The notes: a model not told the origin generated them from the letters alone. A stretch of DNA of 64,000 nt from JAHEEL01 sp942491345 (GCA_942491345.1 CALOAN010000020.1:1-64000); one strand, 5' to 3'; shown: positions 9,411-19,070, numbered from the stretch's first letter. Translations and numbers: made by a program.

Positions 9411-9595
9411 GGATCAACAGTACCGGCCTGCCTCGACACCGTCGTCCCCCCACGGGGTGATGGCGTGTCCCCCTACAGGCGCGGCCCGGAAACACCGCCG
9501 CGGGGGGACGACGGCTACGACGGTCGTGGCGGATAGTGACCCCACAGGCTGCCGACACCGCCATGTCGAGCCACCACTCAGCGAAAGGAACGCTC

Positions 9596-11239
9596 GTGAC
9601 GATCACCACCACACCGGGGCCGGAACACCCAGCTACCCACGGAGCCCCCGCCGCACCGAGCCCTGCTCCCGCGGCTACACCGCCCGAGCGGCGGCGGAAC
9701 AGGCTGGACCGCTCCACCGAACGGCTGCAGTCGACACTCCAACGGCTGTGGTCGGATTGGCGGCTCGGACTCGGAGCAGCGCTCGCCACCGCCGCCGCAT
9801 GGGGCCTGGTGGCCGGCCTGTTGACCCCACGCGGTCCGCTGACTTCCGGTGAGGCGCTCTGGTCCATCGCGATCAGTTTCGGCGTCGGCGGGATTGCCGG
9901 GCTGGTCGCAAGGTCGCGGTGGGCGATCCTCGCCGCTCCGGCGGCGTTTGCCGTCGTGTTCGAACTGGTCCGAGCGGGTGCCGGCGGCCCAACCGTCGAC
10001 GGAATTCACGCGAGCACCTACGGGCTGCTGGCCTTCGTCGTCGGGCGTGGGTTTCACGGGCTGCTGTCGCTGGTTCCCGTGGCGCTCGGCGCAGCGATCG
10101 GAGCGGGTACCGCCCGATCGGTGGGTCAGGACGCCGGTGCCGGTGGCCGTGGCGTCCCATACGGGCGGCGCATCGCCGCCGGGGTCGTCGGTCTAGCGCT
10201 GATCGCGCTGAGTATCGGGCTCGCCAGGCCCGCCTCCACCGCTCCGATCGTCGACGCGAACGGAGATCAGGTTGCGGGCAGCATCGCCGAGCTCACGTCG
10301 GTCGAAAGCAACGGTCACGATTTGCCCATGATGATCCGGGGTCACAGCGTCGAGAACCCGGTGCTGCTCTTCTTGGCCGGTGGACCTGGCGGCTCGGAAC
10401 TCGGCGCCATGCGCAATCATCTGCCTCAGCTCGAGGAGTACTTCACCGTGGTCACCTGGGACCAACGGGGGACCGGGAGGGCATACGACGAACTCGACCC
10501 GGGCTCGGCGCTGACCCTCGCCGGCTCGATCGACGACACGATCGCCGTCACCAACTACCTGCGGGAACGATTCGGCCAGGATGAGATCTACCTCGCCGGC
10601 CAGTCCTGGGGCACCGTCCTCGGCGTTCTCGCAGTGCAAGACCACCCCGAGTTGTTCCGCGCGTTCATCGGCAGCGGCCAGATGGTGAGCCCCGTCGCCA
10701 CCGACCGCATCTTCTACGAGGACACGGTTGCGTGGGCGATGACGAGTGGCCAGACCGGTCTGCTCGACGACCTCGTGAGCATCGGCCCGCCGCCCTACGA
10801 CGAGATGTTCCCGTACGAGACGGCGTTGGCGCACGAGCACGACGTCTATCCGTACGACCACAGCCTCAACGCTGAAGGCGAGGGCGGGTTCTCGGAGAAC
10901 TTCATCGTGTCCGAGTATGCGCTGATCGACCAGGTCCACCTCCTGGGTGCCTTCATGGACACGTTCGCGATGCTGTACCCGCAGCTCCAGGAGATCGACT
11001 TCCGCCGGACCGCCACCGAATTCGAGACGCCGATGTTCTTCGTCCAAGGCGCGAATGAGGCCCGAGGTCGAGCCGAGCCGTTCGACGAGTGGTACCCGAT
11101 GATCGAGGCACCGATCAAGGAAATGGCCGTGCTGGAGACCTCAGGACACCGCCCACTCTGGGAACAGCCGCATGAGTTCGTCGAATTCATGGTCGGCACC
11201 GTCCTCACCCAGACCTCGCCGACCAACCCCGAAAGGTGA
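9596..11239 (+). CDS. Membrane-anchored alpha/beta hydrolase (S33 aminopeptidase-like)
   Basis: A 547-residue protein. A Pro/Ala-rich N-terminal region is followed by several hydrophobic segments (about residues 55-195), then a C-terminal alpha/beta hydrolase domain. The oxyanion-hole motif reads AGGPGG, the nucleophile elbow is GQSWGT, and the catalytic His is in SGHRP. These patterns resemble proline iminopeptidases and tripeptidyl hydrolases. The GTG at 9596 is preferred to 9536 because AAAGGAA precedes it. It is the first gene of a cluster with the ABC-2 exporter (11247-12970) and is divergent from the two-component system. A role in processing or detoxifying a peptide-like compound handled by the exporter is inference. 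Confidence 0.85.
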   Translation: MTITTTPGPEHPATHGAPAAPSPAPAATPPERRRNRLDRSTERLQSTLQRLWSDWRLGLGAALATAAAWGLVAGLLTPRGPLTSGEALWSIAISFGVGGIAGLVARSRWAILAAPAAFAVVFELVRAGAGGPTVDGIHASTYGLLAFVVGRGFHGLLSLVPVALGAAIGAGTARSVGQDAGAGGRGVPYGRRIAAGVVGLALIALSIGLARPASTAPIVDANGDQVAGSIAELTSVESNGHDLPMMIRGHSVENPVLLFLAGGPGGSELGAMRNHLPQLEEYFTVVTWDQRGTGRAYDELDPGSALTLAGSIDDTIAVTNYLRERFGQDEIYLAGQSWGTVLGVLAVQDHPELFRAFIGSGQMVSPVATDRIFYEDTVAWAMTSGQTGLLDDLVSIGPPPYDEMFPYETALAHEHDVYPYDHSLNAEGEGGFSENFIVSEYALIDQVHLLGAFMDTFAMLYPQLQEIDFRRTATEFETPMFFVQGANEARGRAEPFDEWYPMIEAPIKEMAVLETSGHRPLWEQPHEFVEFMVGTVLTQTSPTNPER

Positions 11240-11246
11240 TGACCAC

Positions 11247-12227
11247 ATGACCGCGCAAACCATCGCACCAAGCCACCGCCGGCCTCGAGTCACGTCTCAG
11301 GAACGCACCGACCGGCAGCATCCGCTGGAGGTCCGGCACCTCACGAAGCGCTACGGACCCAACACCGTGGTCGATGATCTGACGTTCGTTGTTCGACCCG
11401 GCCGCGTGACCGGATTCCTCGGTCCGAACGGATCCGGCAAGTCCACCACGATGAAGGTCCTGCTCGGCCTGGCGTCAGCCGACGCCGGTGAGGCGACGAT
11501 TGGGGGGCTTCGCTACCGCGACCTTCCGGATCCGGCCCGCACCGTCGGAGTCGTGCTCGAGCCCAACGCCTTCCATCCGGGCCGCAGTGGCCGGAACCAC
11601 CTTCGCATCGTGGCCGGCGCCGCAGGCATCCCCCTCGACCGGGTTGACGAAGCGCTCACCTTCGTCGACCTCTGCAGCGGCGCCTCGAACCGGCGGGTCG
11701 GCTCCTACTCACTTGGCATGAAGCAGCGGCTGTCCCTGGCGGCTGCGCTCCTCGGCGAGCCGCCCATCTTGATTCTCGACGAACCGGCCAACGGCCTCGA
11801 CCCGCAAGGCATGCGAACCCTGCGCGAGGTCCTGGGCTCCCGGGCTGCCAACGGCGACACCATCCTGGTCTCCAGCCACCTTCTCGGCGAGATCGAGCAC
11901 CTGGCTGACGACCTCGTCGTGATCAACCAGGGCCGACTGGTCACCAGTGGCCCGATTCGTGATCTGCAGCAGGCCGCCACGCTCGTGCGGACGACATCGC
12001 CCGACCACCTGACGGAAGGGCTCGAGCGCCTCGGTGGAACGGTCGCCCGAGATGACGTCAACACGCTGATTGTCCGGGGTCTCGCCATCGACGAAATTGG
12101 TGAATACGCGCACCACGAGGGTGTCGTGCTCCACGAACTCTCGTCGCAAACCGGTTCGCTCGAGGAGCTCTTCCTGGCGTGGACCAACAACGAACCCAGC
12201 CCCACCAACACGGAGGTCCTGTCGTGA
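11247..12227 (+). CDS. ABC-2 type exporter, ATP-binding subunit
   Basis: A 326-residue ATPase of the drug/antibiotic exporter class. Walker A is GPNGSGKST, the signature is YSLGMKQR (variant of LSGGQ), Walker B is ILILDEPANGLDP and the switch His is in LVSSHLL. The C-terminal extension after residue 240 is typical of this class. The ATG at 11247 has GAAAGGTGA upstream. It begins seven bases after the hydrolase stop and overlaps the permease by GTGA, so the three genes form one operon. Confidence 0.93.
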   Translation: MTAQTIAPSHRRPRVTSQERTDRQHPLEVRHLTKRYGPNTVVDDLTFVVRPGRVTGFLGPNGSGKSTTMKVLLGLASADAGEATIGGLRYRDLPDPARTVGVVLEPNAFHPGRSGRNHLRIVAGAAGIPLDRVDEALTFVDLCSGASNRRVGSYSLGMKQRLSLAAALLGEPPILILDEPANGLDPQGMRTLREVLGSRAANGDTILVSSHLLGEIEHLADDLVVINQGRLVTSGPIRDLQQAATLVRTTSPDHLTEGLERLGGTVARDDVNTLIVRGLAIDEIGEYAHHEGVVLHELSSQTGSLEELFLAWTNNEPSPTNTEVLS

Positions 12228-12970
12228 GGAACATCAATCTCATTCGAGCCGAGGTCCGCAAGCTCACGAGCACCCGAATGCCCCTGGCATTCCTCGCAGT
12301 GCTCGCCGTGGTCAGTGCGACGAACGCCGCCGCCGTCATCTTCGGAACCGACATGGACGGATCAAAGGACTTCCTCGCGACCGCCGGAGACCAGCAATCC
12401 CTGATCGCCTTTGGAGCCAATGCACTCATGATCGCCGGGTTCTTCGGAGCCATCGCCGTCGCTCGCGAGTACGGCCACGGCACCGTGGTACCCACCTTCA
12501 TCGCCACCCCGCGGCGGTATCGAGCAGTGATCGCCCAGTTCACTGCGGTCCTCATCGCCGGCGGAATCCTCGGCCTCGTCGGTGCAGCGCTGACCGCAGG
12601 AGCGGTGATGGCGTCACTCCAGACGACCGGCTTCGACTTCCTCGTCTCAGCCGGAAGCCTCGCCCGTGTGCTCGCTGCGTCGTCCTTCGCCGGAGCAGCA
12701 GGCGCGGTGCTCGGCGCCGGTATCGGTGCGCTCGTCCGCAACACCGGCGGAGCCGTGACCGGAGCCGTCCTGGCGCTGATCATCGCGCCGCCGCTCGCAG
12801 TGCAGCTCGCCAAGGGGGCCGCCGCGTGGGCGCCGAGCACACTCGCCAACGTCGTCTCCGGAGTCGGGGACGACGTCGCGCTCCTCTCCGCCATTGCTGC
12901 ACTGGTCGCGTGTGCGGCCATTCCCGCAGTCGCAGGACTCGTTGCGGTCCAGCTACGCGACGTGACCTGA
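12224..12970 (+). CDS. ABC-2 type exporter, permease subunit
   Basis: A 248-residue membrane protein with about six hydrophobic helices and the usual cytoplasmic entry (NLIRAEVRKLTSTRMP). It should pair with the ATPase encoded just upstream. The GTG start at 12224 overlaps the upstream TGA, and GGAGG precedes it at 12212. The substrate is unknown; the divergent two-component system and upstream hydrolase suggest a response to an envelope-active compound. Confidence 0.9.
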   Translation: MRNINLIRAEVRKLTSTRMPLAFLAVLAVVSATNAAAVIFGTDMDGSKDFLATAGDQQSLIAFGANALMIAGFFGAIAVAREYGHGTVVPTFIATPRRYRAVIAQFTAVLIAGGILGLVGAALTAGAVMASLQTTGFDFLVSAGSLARVLAASSFAGAAGAVLGAGIGALVRNTGGAVTGAVLALIIAPPLAVQLAKGAAAWAPSTLANVVSGVGDDVALLSAIAALVACAAIPAVAGLVAVQLRDVT

Positions 12971-13027
12971 CCCGTCCGCTTCCGAGCACCACCGCACGGG
13001 AACAGGCGCAGCAACTGAGGAGAAGAG

Positions 13028-13099
13028 ATGAGAGACGAACCCACGACAACGACGAGCAGGGGTCATGAGGACGCCAGGCATGAAGGTGGTGCCAAATGA
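13028..13099 (+). CDS. Possible 23-codon coupling ORF
   Basis: ATG at 13028 is preceded by a strong GAGGAGAAG ribosome-binding site. The frame ends at TGA 13097-13099, overlapping the ATG of the next gene by ATGA. The peptide is polar (MRDEPTTTTSRGHEDARHEG...). The arrangement suggests translational coupling rather than a functional peptide. Confidence 0.35.
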   Translation: MRDEPTTTTSRGHEDARHEGGAK

Positions 13100-14004
13100 C
13101 GATGGAAACGCTCCGGCATGGCACGACCATCTCGACGAAGTCACCCGAGACATCCAATCACCGCTTGCTTGCCGTCGGACTCGTCGTCCTTGGTGTCGGT
13201 GCGGGCGCGGTCAGCCTGCTCGGACCGCTCGTGGCCGACGTGATCCGCTACCACGTGTCGGACGGGGCGGCCAATCAGATCAGGGGCGGCGACGTGGCCG
13301 GCCTGATCCTGGTGGCCCCTGCCAGCATCCTGGCCGGAATCCTCGTCAAGCGGGGACATCCTGCGGGTCCTGTTCTCGCTCTGGGACCGGCCGTCTATGC
13401 CCTCTACGTGTACGCGCAGCTCGCCCTTGGCGGTGACGTGGTCCGCTATCCGGGTAACAGTGAGCGCTTCTTCGCCTTGTTTCTCGGGCTTTTCATGCTC
13501 GCCGCAGCAATCACGATCCGGGCCTGGACGATCATCGATGTTGGCGCGCTGCCGGCAATGCCGAGACGGGTGGAGTGGGTACTCGGGTCGTTCGCTTTGG
13601 TGGTGGCGGCGTTTCTGGCAGTCGGTCTGCACCTGCCCGGCCTCGTCGATGCTTGGCGAGACCAGCCGGCCGGCACCGAGTACCTCGCCGACCCTGCCGT
13701 GTTCTGGCTGGTCAAGATGATGGATCTCGGGCTGGTCGTTCCCGCGCTGGTCGTCGTCGGTGTCGGCAGCCTGCGCGGGATGCGCTGGCTTGACAGAGCC
13801 AAATACGCGGCCGTCGCATGGATGGCGCTGCTGGGATCGTCCGTCGCCGGCATGGCGTTCGTGATGCAAGCCGCCGGTGACCCCGCCGCTGCGACCGCAA
13901 ACACCATCGCCTTTGCCCTGTTTGCCCTCATCGCCAGCGCCATTGCCGTGGTCGTCTACCGGCCGCTGCTCGCAACAGTCGTGTACACCGAAGTGACACG
14001 GTGA
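13096..14004 (+). CDS. Polytopic membrane protein of unknown function
   Basis: A 302-residue protein with about eight hydrophobic helices spread evenly through its length and short loops. I see no catalytic motif. It begins 126 bases after the exporter permease and shares its orientation, so it may belong to the same transcription unit. A small ORF with a strong ribosome-binding site overlaps its start. The final residues (VVYTEVTR) end in the cytoplasm if the N-terminus does. Confidence 0.7.
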   Translation: MTMETLRHGTTISTKSPETSNHRLLAVGLVVLGVGAGAVSLLGPLVADVIRYHVSDGAANQIRGGDVAGLILVAPASILAGILVKRGHPAGPVLALGPAVYALYVYAQLALGGDVVRYPGNSERFFALFLGLFMLAAAITIRAWTIIDVGALPAMPRRVEWVLGSFALVVAAFLAVGLHLPGLVDAWRDQPAGTEYLADPAVFWLVKMMDLGLVVPALVVVGVGSLRGMRWLDRAKYAAVAWMALLGSSVAGMAFVMQAAGDPAAATANTIAFALFALIASAIAVVVYRPLLATVVYTEVTR

Positions 14005-14218
14005 CGGACGCTGAGCAGTCGATTCGAGGGCGACTTTTGTTCAGCGAAGCGTTTGGACAAGCAATCGGCGCTGAACCACACCCGTGCGTTCGGTGGCCGA
14101 ATGTCGTATGGGGCGGTGGTGGCGCATGCAGCGTCGCGGTGTTGGGCACATCGACCGAAGCGGCCAAACTTGCTGGCAATCCGCTTCGCACGGTGCGTCG
14201 GTCGACCAGACTGGCCTT

Positions 14219-14809
14219 GTGTCAACATCCATTGCATTCTTCATCTTCGACGACGCTGAGGAACTCGACTGGGTCGGCCCGTGGGAAGTACTCGCTGCAT
14301 GGGGTCAGGGCTGGCCGGACGACGGGGTTACGACGTTCACCGTTGCGCAGACTGGCGGCCCCGTTCGCTGCGCCAAGGGATTGCGCGTCCTTCCCGACTA
14401 CTCCTGGGACACTGCTCCGGCGTTCGATGTCCTCATCTATCCAGGGGGCGCCGGTACGCGCCCGCACGTCGGCGATCCTTCCATCCGGCAATGGGTGGGA
14501 CACCAGGCGGAGAACAGGACATTGATCGCGTCAGTGTGCACGGGCTCGCTCGTCTTGGCAGACAACGGTCTCCTGGACGGCCTGCCCGCTACGACGCACT
14601 GGGGCAGCCTCGATCTCCTCGCCTCCCTCGGCACCGACATCGAGGTGCGGCCCAATGACCGTTTTGTCGACACCGGACAGGTGGTGACGGCGGCCGGCGT
14701 TTCGGCGGGCATCGACATGGCCCTGCATCTGGTAGCCAGGCTCCACTCGGTGGAGCGTGCCCGGGAAGTCCGCCGGTACATTCAGTACGACCCCGAACCG
14801 CCGATCTGA
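14219..14809 (+). CDS. DJ-1/PfpI-family protein (isonitrile-hydratase-like)
   Basis: A 196-residue class I glutamine-amidotransferase-like protein. The nucleophile elbow is ASVCTGSLVLADNGLLDG with the reactive Cys, and ATTHW follows at the usual distance, as in bacterial ThiJ/PfpI proteins and isonitrile hydratase. The N-terminal strand IAFFIFDDAEELDWVGPWEV carries the conserved Glu-Asp region. There is no C-terminal AraC helix-turn-helix, so it is a stand-alone enzyme and not a GlxA-type regulator. GTG at 14219 is chosen because homology begins there. Reaction unproven. Confidence 0.85.
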   Translation: MSTSIAFFIFDDAEELDWVGPWEVLAAWGQGWPDDGVTTFTVAQTGGPVRCAKGLRVLPDYSWDTAPAFDVLIYPGGAGTRPHVGDPSIRQWVGHQAENRTLIASVCTGSLVLADNGLLDGLPATTHWGSLDLLASLGTDIEVRPNDRFVDTGQVVTAAGVSAGIDMALHLVARLHSVERAREVRRYIQYDPEPPI

Positions 14810-15444
14810 ACGCGACGGTCTCCGAAGGGCCAGCCGCGAGATACGACGACTTCTCCACCACGAAACCGTTGGTGTGAAAGCCTTTTTGCGCAACGCGTCA
14901 TGTGAAGAATCATGTGACGCCGACGCTCGCGCAAGGCATTCTGATGGGTATGGCGCAGGCCGTGAGCTTGGACGCATTTCGGGATGCCGGCCTGGATGCC
15001 GAGGCGTTTGATGATGCTCCGCACATACGAGCTCGGCATGGGCCTTCCGCTGCGGGTGCAGAAGAGTGGTTGAGCGTTGTCGAACCCGCGCCGCGACCGT
15101 TCGTCCAACCATAGTTGGACAACGTCAAGCGCTCTCGGGTCGATTCCGACGGTCCTTGCTCGGTTGCCCTTCCCGTGGAGGACCCGGATCGACATGGACA
15201 CGAAGTCGATGTCCTTGGGTTCGAGAGCTAGTGCCTTGCTGCATCGGAGTCCGGTCCGGTACAGGAGGGTGAAGAAGGACCGGTTCCGCAGCGCGGTCTC
15301 AGGGTTCGAGTCGCACGCAAAGAGCAACGCCAGGATCTCGCCGAGAGTTCGCGCCTTTGCGGGGGCGCACCAACCGTGCATCGCAATTGGCCTGCGCTCG
15401 CCAGGGCAACGGCAGACGAACGTAGCTCCGCACCACCTTGTCAC
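14782..15444 (-). pseudogene. Tyrosine recombinase (integrase) remnant
   Basis: The central part of the catalytic domain is clear: ALRNRSFFTLLYRTGLRCSK with the catalytic Arg, GKGNRARTVGID with the beta-hairpin Lys, and HGLRHTH with the His-x-x-Arg pair. The N-terminal core-binding domain is missing, because the divergent cyclase gene starts there. After HGLRHTHQNAL homology stops, so the second His/Trp and the catalytic Tyr are lost. The codons after about 14930 are unrelated. The protein cannot be active. It overlaps the 3' end of the DJ-1 gene by 28 bases. Confidence 0.8.
14860..14885. repeat. 26-bp direct repeat, left copy
   Basis: ACGAAACCGTTGG followed by GTGAAAG recurs at 17274-17299 with two mismatches in 26. 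The pair brackets the integrase remnant and the cyclase gene. An eight-base direct repeat TCATGTGA-N4-TCATGTGA lies just beside it at 14898-14917. Confidence 0.6.
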
Positions 15445-15512
15445 CCGGGGCTCATCGACACAGCGCCTTTTCTCTCCGTCAGGCGGCCAGCCCGGCGTAT
15501 ACGCTTGCTTTC

Positions 15513-17230
15513 ATGCTCCAACACAATGGTTCAGCGGTGTGCGCCCTCAACGCGGATGTCGTCGGCTACTCCCGGCTGCTCGCCGATGATCACGACGGAA
15601 CGTCCCTCGCGATGTCCCGAGCCCGACGCGAGGTGGAGACCCAAATCGCCGAGAATCGCGGCCGCCTCGTGAACTTCGTTGGAGATAACTTCATGGCGGT
15701 CTTCGATCATGCCACTGATGCCGTCCACGCCGCGATCGGCATCAGCTCGCTCCTTGAAGCCGCCAATGCCACCCGTCCACGTGCCCAGTGGCTGCGCTTT
15801 CGGATGGGGATCGATCGGGGGGAGGTCTCGGTATCCGATGGCCACTTCGAGGGCGATGTCCTCAATATCGCTGCACGTATCCAGGCGCTGGCGAAGGCGG
15901 GCGGGCTCTCGATATCCGGCTCCGTGTATCGAGAGCTCGACGAGCCGGCGCTCAGGTTCAGGCCGATCGGGGCACAGACCCTCAAGAACATCCCGGAGCC
16001 CATCGAGGTCTATGAGTTCGTTGACCTGCCGACCGATGCCGTGGTAGGCATGGGCTCTCGCCTCGGACTCGAGATTCCCAGCATTGCGGTCCTCCCCATC
16101 CACGTTGAGAGTGTCGACGAAGGTGTTGCGTCCGCTGCCAGGCTCATTCGCGTCGACGCGATCCACCGTCTGTCTTCGATCCCCGAGCTCGTTGTGGTCG
16201 ACGCGGCCGACGCTGACGCTGGGGATCGCCGCGGCACCGGCGTCCGGTACATACTCGAGACCGGCGTGCACCAGTTCGGGGAGCGCCTCCGCATTCATGC
16301 GACTGTGATCGACGTGACCACGATGAACGTCGTGAAGGCCCACAAGGTGACGGGAACGGCGGCGGACATGTTCGAACTCTCCGAGACCTTGTCAGAACAG
16401 GTCGCTCACACGATCGAGGTGGAGCTCATCGTTGGCGCACCCGCCGGCCTGTATTCCGAGATCGGCGATCCCGATGCCATCGAGAAGGTCTACATGGGGT
16501 GGTTCCACCTTCGCTCCGATACGCGGGAGGGATGGCAGACGGGTCTCGGCTTGTTTGGCGAGGTCGCCGAGTCACACCCGGACCTTCCGTATGGCTGGGT
16601 GCTTGCGGCGTTCGCAAACTGGATCGGAGCGGCCAGCGGCTGGTCGACGGATCCGGCGGCCTCGCTCGCGCTTGCGCGCGAGCAGGCAGACCGCGCCCGA
16701 ACCCTCGACGATCCGACCGGCCTGGCACAGGCGGTCGAGGCCGCCGCCTTGATGTCCCTAGGGCGGATCGACGAAGCCGTCGAAACGATGGAGGCACTCG
16801 AGATCACCCGACCAACATGCGATGTGACCTTTGGCCTCGAGGGCAGCGTCAGGCGCTACCTCGGTGAATGGGAGGAGGCCGTCGGTCTCCTCGATACTGC
16901 CATGCGGCTGACGGGTGTCAACAAGCCGTGGTATCCGACGGTCAAGGCGTGTTCTCTGTTCATCGGGAACAAGACCGAGCAGGCGGCGTCGGTGGCCGAG
17001 TCGGTCCTTGAGTACCAGCCGAACAACATCGAGGCTCTCCTCGTCTGACGGCGGCTCAGGTGGAACTCGGACTCGACCGTCGCGCTGAAGCCACGGCCAA
17101 CATCGTGCGAGAACGCTTCCCGTCGCTCGACGTAGCGGCGTGGCTCGATCGCAATCCGTACCAGGATCACGAGTTGATCGACCGTTGGAAGGCGGACCTC
17201 GCCACGGTCGACCTCGTCGGCGCCGACTGA
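15513..17230 (+). pseudogene. Class III adenylate/guanylate cyclase-TPR protein with a 3' frameshift
   Basis: The N-terminal cyclase domain (about 5-175) has the metal-binding segment NADVVGYSRLL, the FVGDNFMAVF core and the DVLNIAARIQALAKAGG motif. The rest (about 190-570) is a TolB-like/TPR region of the kind found in rhizobial and actinobacterial cyclase-TPR proteins. The frame stops at 17046-17048. One missing base in GTCTGACG (expected GTCCTGACG) restores LTAAQVELGLDRRAEATANI and a natural end at 17228-17230. The start is ATG 15513. The truncated product lacks only about 60 residues, so cyclase activity may persist. Whether the lesion is biological or an assembly indel is open. Confidence 0.8.
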
Positions 17231-17273
17231 GCGGCGCAACGCTCCGTCCGAGTGTGCGCGACTTCAACCTGCG

Positions 17274-17299
17274 ACGAAACCGTTGGGGTGAAAGGCTTT
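17274..17299. repeat. 26-bp direct repeat, right copy
   Basis: Partner of 14860-14885 (24 of 26 bases identical). The span from 17300 to 17580 holds no convincing gene. Confidence 0.6.
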
Positions 17300-17580
17300 C
17301 CGCTCAGCGATGTCGCGGACCCGTCGATATGTGCGCTCTTCCGGTACAGCGTGTGCGTCGCGCCGACCGCCCCGATCGGACCTCCAGCGCCTGATCCTCG
17401 GGGCAGAGATCGAGGTGGAGCCGGTTCTTGATCTGCTCCATCTACGGAACTCGGTCAAACAGGATGTCGGGCGTTATGCCATCCCCGTCTGGATTTATCG
17501 CACACGAGTGTGAATCCCGGCGTAGCGTCGGCAACAGCCCGCTCGACGTGGGCGTATCGAACCGGGGAGGGTTCTGTGGG

Positions 17581-17770
17581 TCAACGCGACCGGCCCATCA
17601 TCATCGGGACCTGTCGCCCGGAAGGCGGGTCGTTGCCGGGTCCGCCTGGGATCACCAACAGAGTCTTGGGGCCATCACCCAACCGGACGTAGGCCATCGT
17701 GTTCGGGAAGATCCCTTCGATCGGCTTCGAGAGGCCTGTCGTGCGCACCTCGCACGCGAGTCCGCTTCAC
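17581..17770 (-). pseudogene. N-terminal relic of an alpha/beta hydrolase
   Basis: On the minus strand this reads IFPNTMAYVRLGDGPKTLLV followed by IPGGPGNDPPSGRQ, then a stop at 17581-17583. It aligns with the start of the intact hydrolase at 17988 (TFTNGMGYLRFGSGVKSLLW, then IPDPS). About 55 codons remain; no nucleophile elbow, no start. It lies tail-out to its intact relative on the other strand, as if one of the two was inverted or duplicated. Confidence 0.65.
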
Positions 17771-17987
17771 GTCCTACCGTACCGGATGTCGATGCGACCG
17801 ACAGAGGAAGAACCCATAGTGGGCAACGCGCTCGCCTGACGCTACGAACCGGTCAAGCCCGCGTAACGAGCGCGGAAAGCCGAACGGAGGGGTCGCAGGT
17901 TGGTGATGGGTGTGTAGTGTTTGATTGTGGCGCCGCAGACGGAGATCGTGAGCGGCAAATGAGGAGCAGGCGTTAGGAACGTCGGCC

Positions 17988-18908
17988 GTGCGCAGACGAA
18001 TTGTGGCCATCGGCGGAGCGCTGACCGTCGCCGCGATCGGCGTCGTAGCGGTTCGCCGGCGGCCCCGGGGGGAGCCTGAAGTGGTGGCGGGCACCTTCAC
18101 CAACGGCATGGGTTATCTGCGGTTCGGTTCGGGAGTGAAGTCGCTGTTGTGGATTCCCGACCCGAGCCACACCGGTCACGTCGGCCCCAGCAGTGGCCGC
18201 GGTCGTGGCGTGCCGAAGAGCGGCTACCTGGTGTTGATGACGCGAATGCTCCGTTCATTCGTCGAGGCCGGGTACACCATCTTCCTGGTTGGCCAGAAGC
18301 CGAATCTGCCGCAGGGCTGGACGCTCGAGGACATGGCTGAGGACTACGCCGGGTTGATCGTCGAGGAGTTCGACGGGAAGGTCGACCTTGTCGTCGGGGA
18401 TTCCGGCGGCGGCATGATCGGCTTCTGCCTGGCTGCCCAACACCCCGACCTTTTCGCACACATCGCGATCGTTGTTGCCGGCTACACGCTGGACGAGGCG
18501 TACAAGGCGGCCAATCTGGAGTCGGCGCGGTTGAACAGCGCCGGACGCAGGACCGACGCGGCTGTGGCAATGGTGAGCTTCATGTTCCCCGACCTCCGTC
18601 CACCCTTGGTCGCCCGCCTCCTGGCATTGGTGATGGGGCGGGTGATCCTGTCGGCCGGCTCCGATGACCTCCTGGTCGGCGCCGAAGCCCTCAGTGCGTT
18701 CGATGGCTGGGAGATCCTGCCCACCATCACGGTGCCGGTGCTGCTGGTGTGCGGCGACCGTGACCGATTCGTCACCAAGTTGGTCTACGAGAAGACCGCC
18801 GACATGATCCCCGACTGCACGCTCAGGCTCTACGAGGGCAAGGACCATCTCGGTGCGTTGTTCGACAAGCGGACGCCCAGCGAGATACTCGACTTCGCGC
18901 GTCCGTAG
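17988..18908 (+). CDS. Alpha/beta hydrolase with N-terminal membrane anchor
   Basis: A 306-residue protein. An N-terminal hydrophobic segment (IVAIGGALTVAAIGVVAV, residues 4-21) flanked by arginines is a signal anchor or uncleaved signal. The nucleophile elbow is GDSGGG, the acid is in CGDRDRFV and the His in KDHLGALF, so a catalytic triad is complete. The oxyanion-loop motif reads IPDPSH instead of the usual HG-type motif. Start GTG at 17988. Substrate unknown. A truncated relative is on the opposite strand at 17581-17770. Confidence 0.85.
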   Translation: MRRRIVAIGGALTVAAIGVVAVRRRPRGEPEVVAGTFTNGMGYLRFGSGVKSLLWIPDPSHTGHVGPSSGRGRGVPKSGYLVLMTRMLRSFVEAGYTIFLVGQKPNLPQGWTLEDMAEDYAGLIVEEFDGKVDLVVGDSGGGMIGFCLAAQHPDLFAHIAIVVAGYTLDEAYKAANLESARLNSAGRRTDAAVAMVSFMFPDLRPPLVARLLALVMGRVILSAGSDDLLVGAEALSAFDGWEILPTITVPVLLVCGDRDRFVTKLVYEKTADMIPDCTLRLYEGKDHLGALFDKRTPSEILDFARP

Positions 18909-18967
18909 CCGCTGACCCCCCCTTCGTCGGGTTGATTTCGGATGATCATCGCAACGCTCGACGGTCT

Positions 18968-18998
18968 CGTTCTCGGCTCGATCGAGTCACCGAGAACG
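18968..18998. terminator. Hairpin downstream of the hydrolase gene, terminator-like
   Basis: CGTTCTCGG and CCGAGAACG pair perfectly (nine bases) around a 13-base loop, 60 bases after the stop. No clear U-tract follows. It merges with a palindromic-element copy (18997-19019), so its role is uncertain. Confidence 0.4.
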
Positions 18999-19070
18999 AC
19001 GCTTTGTGATCAATGCGCCTGGACCAACGCGCCGACCAGTGCCTGAACGACGCTTTCGTGTGGAAGGGTC
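18997..19070. repeat. Two degenerate palindromic elements in a 460-base gap
   Basis: ACGACGCTTT...ATGCGCC (18997-19019) and ACGACGCTTTC...GGAAGGGTC (19047-19070) both keep the left arm and have a decayed right arm. The rest of 18909-19367 shows no gene. Confidence 0.5.

Noticed and set aside
17428..17976. 182-codon plus-strand frame before the hydrolase
   Set aside because: Composition is shadow-like; the minus strand of the same stretch carries a recognisable hydrolase relic.
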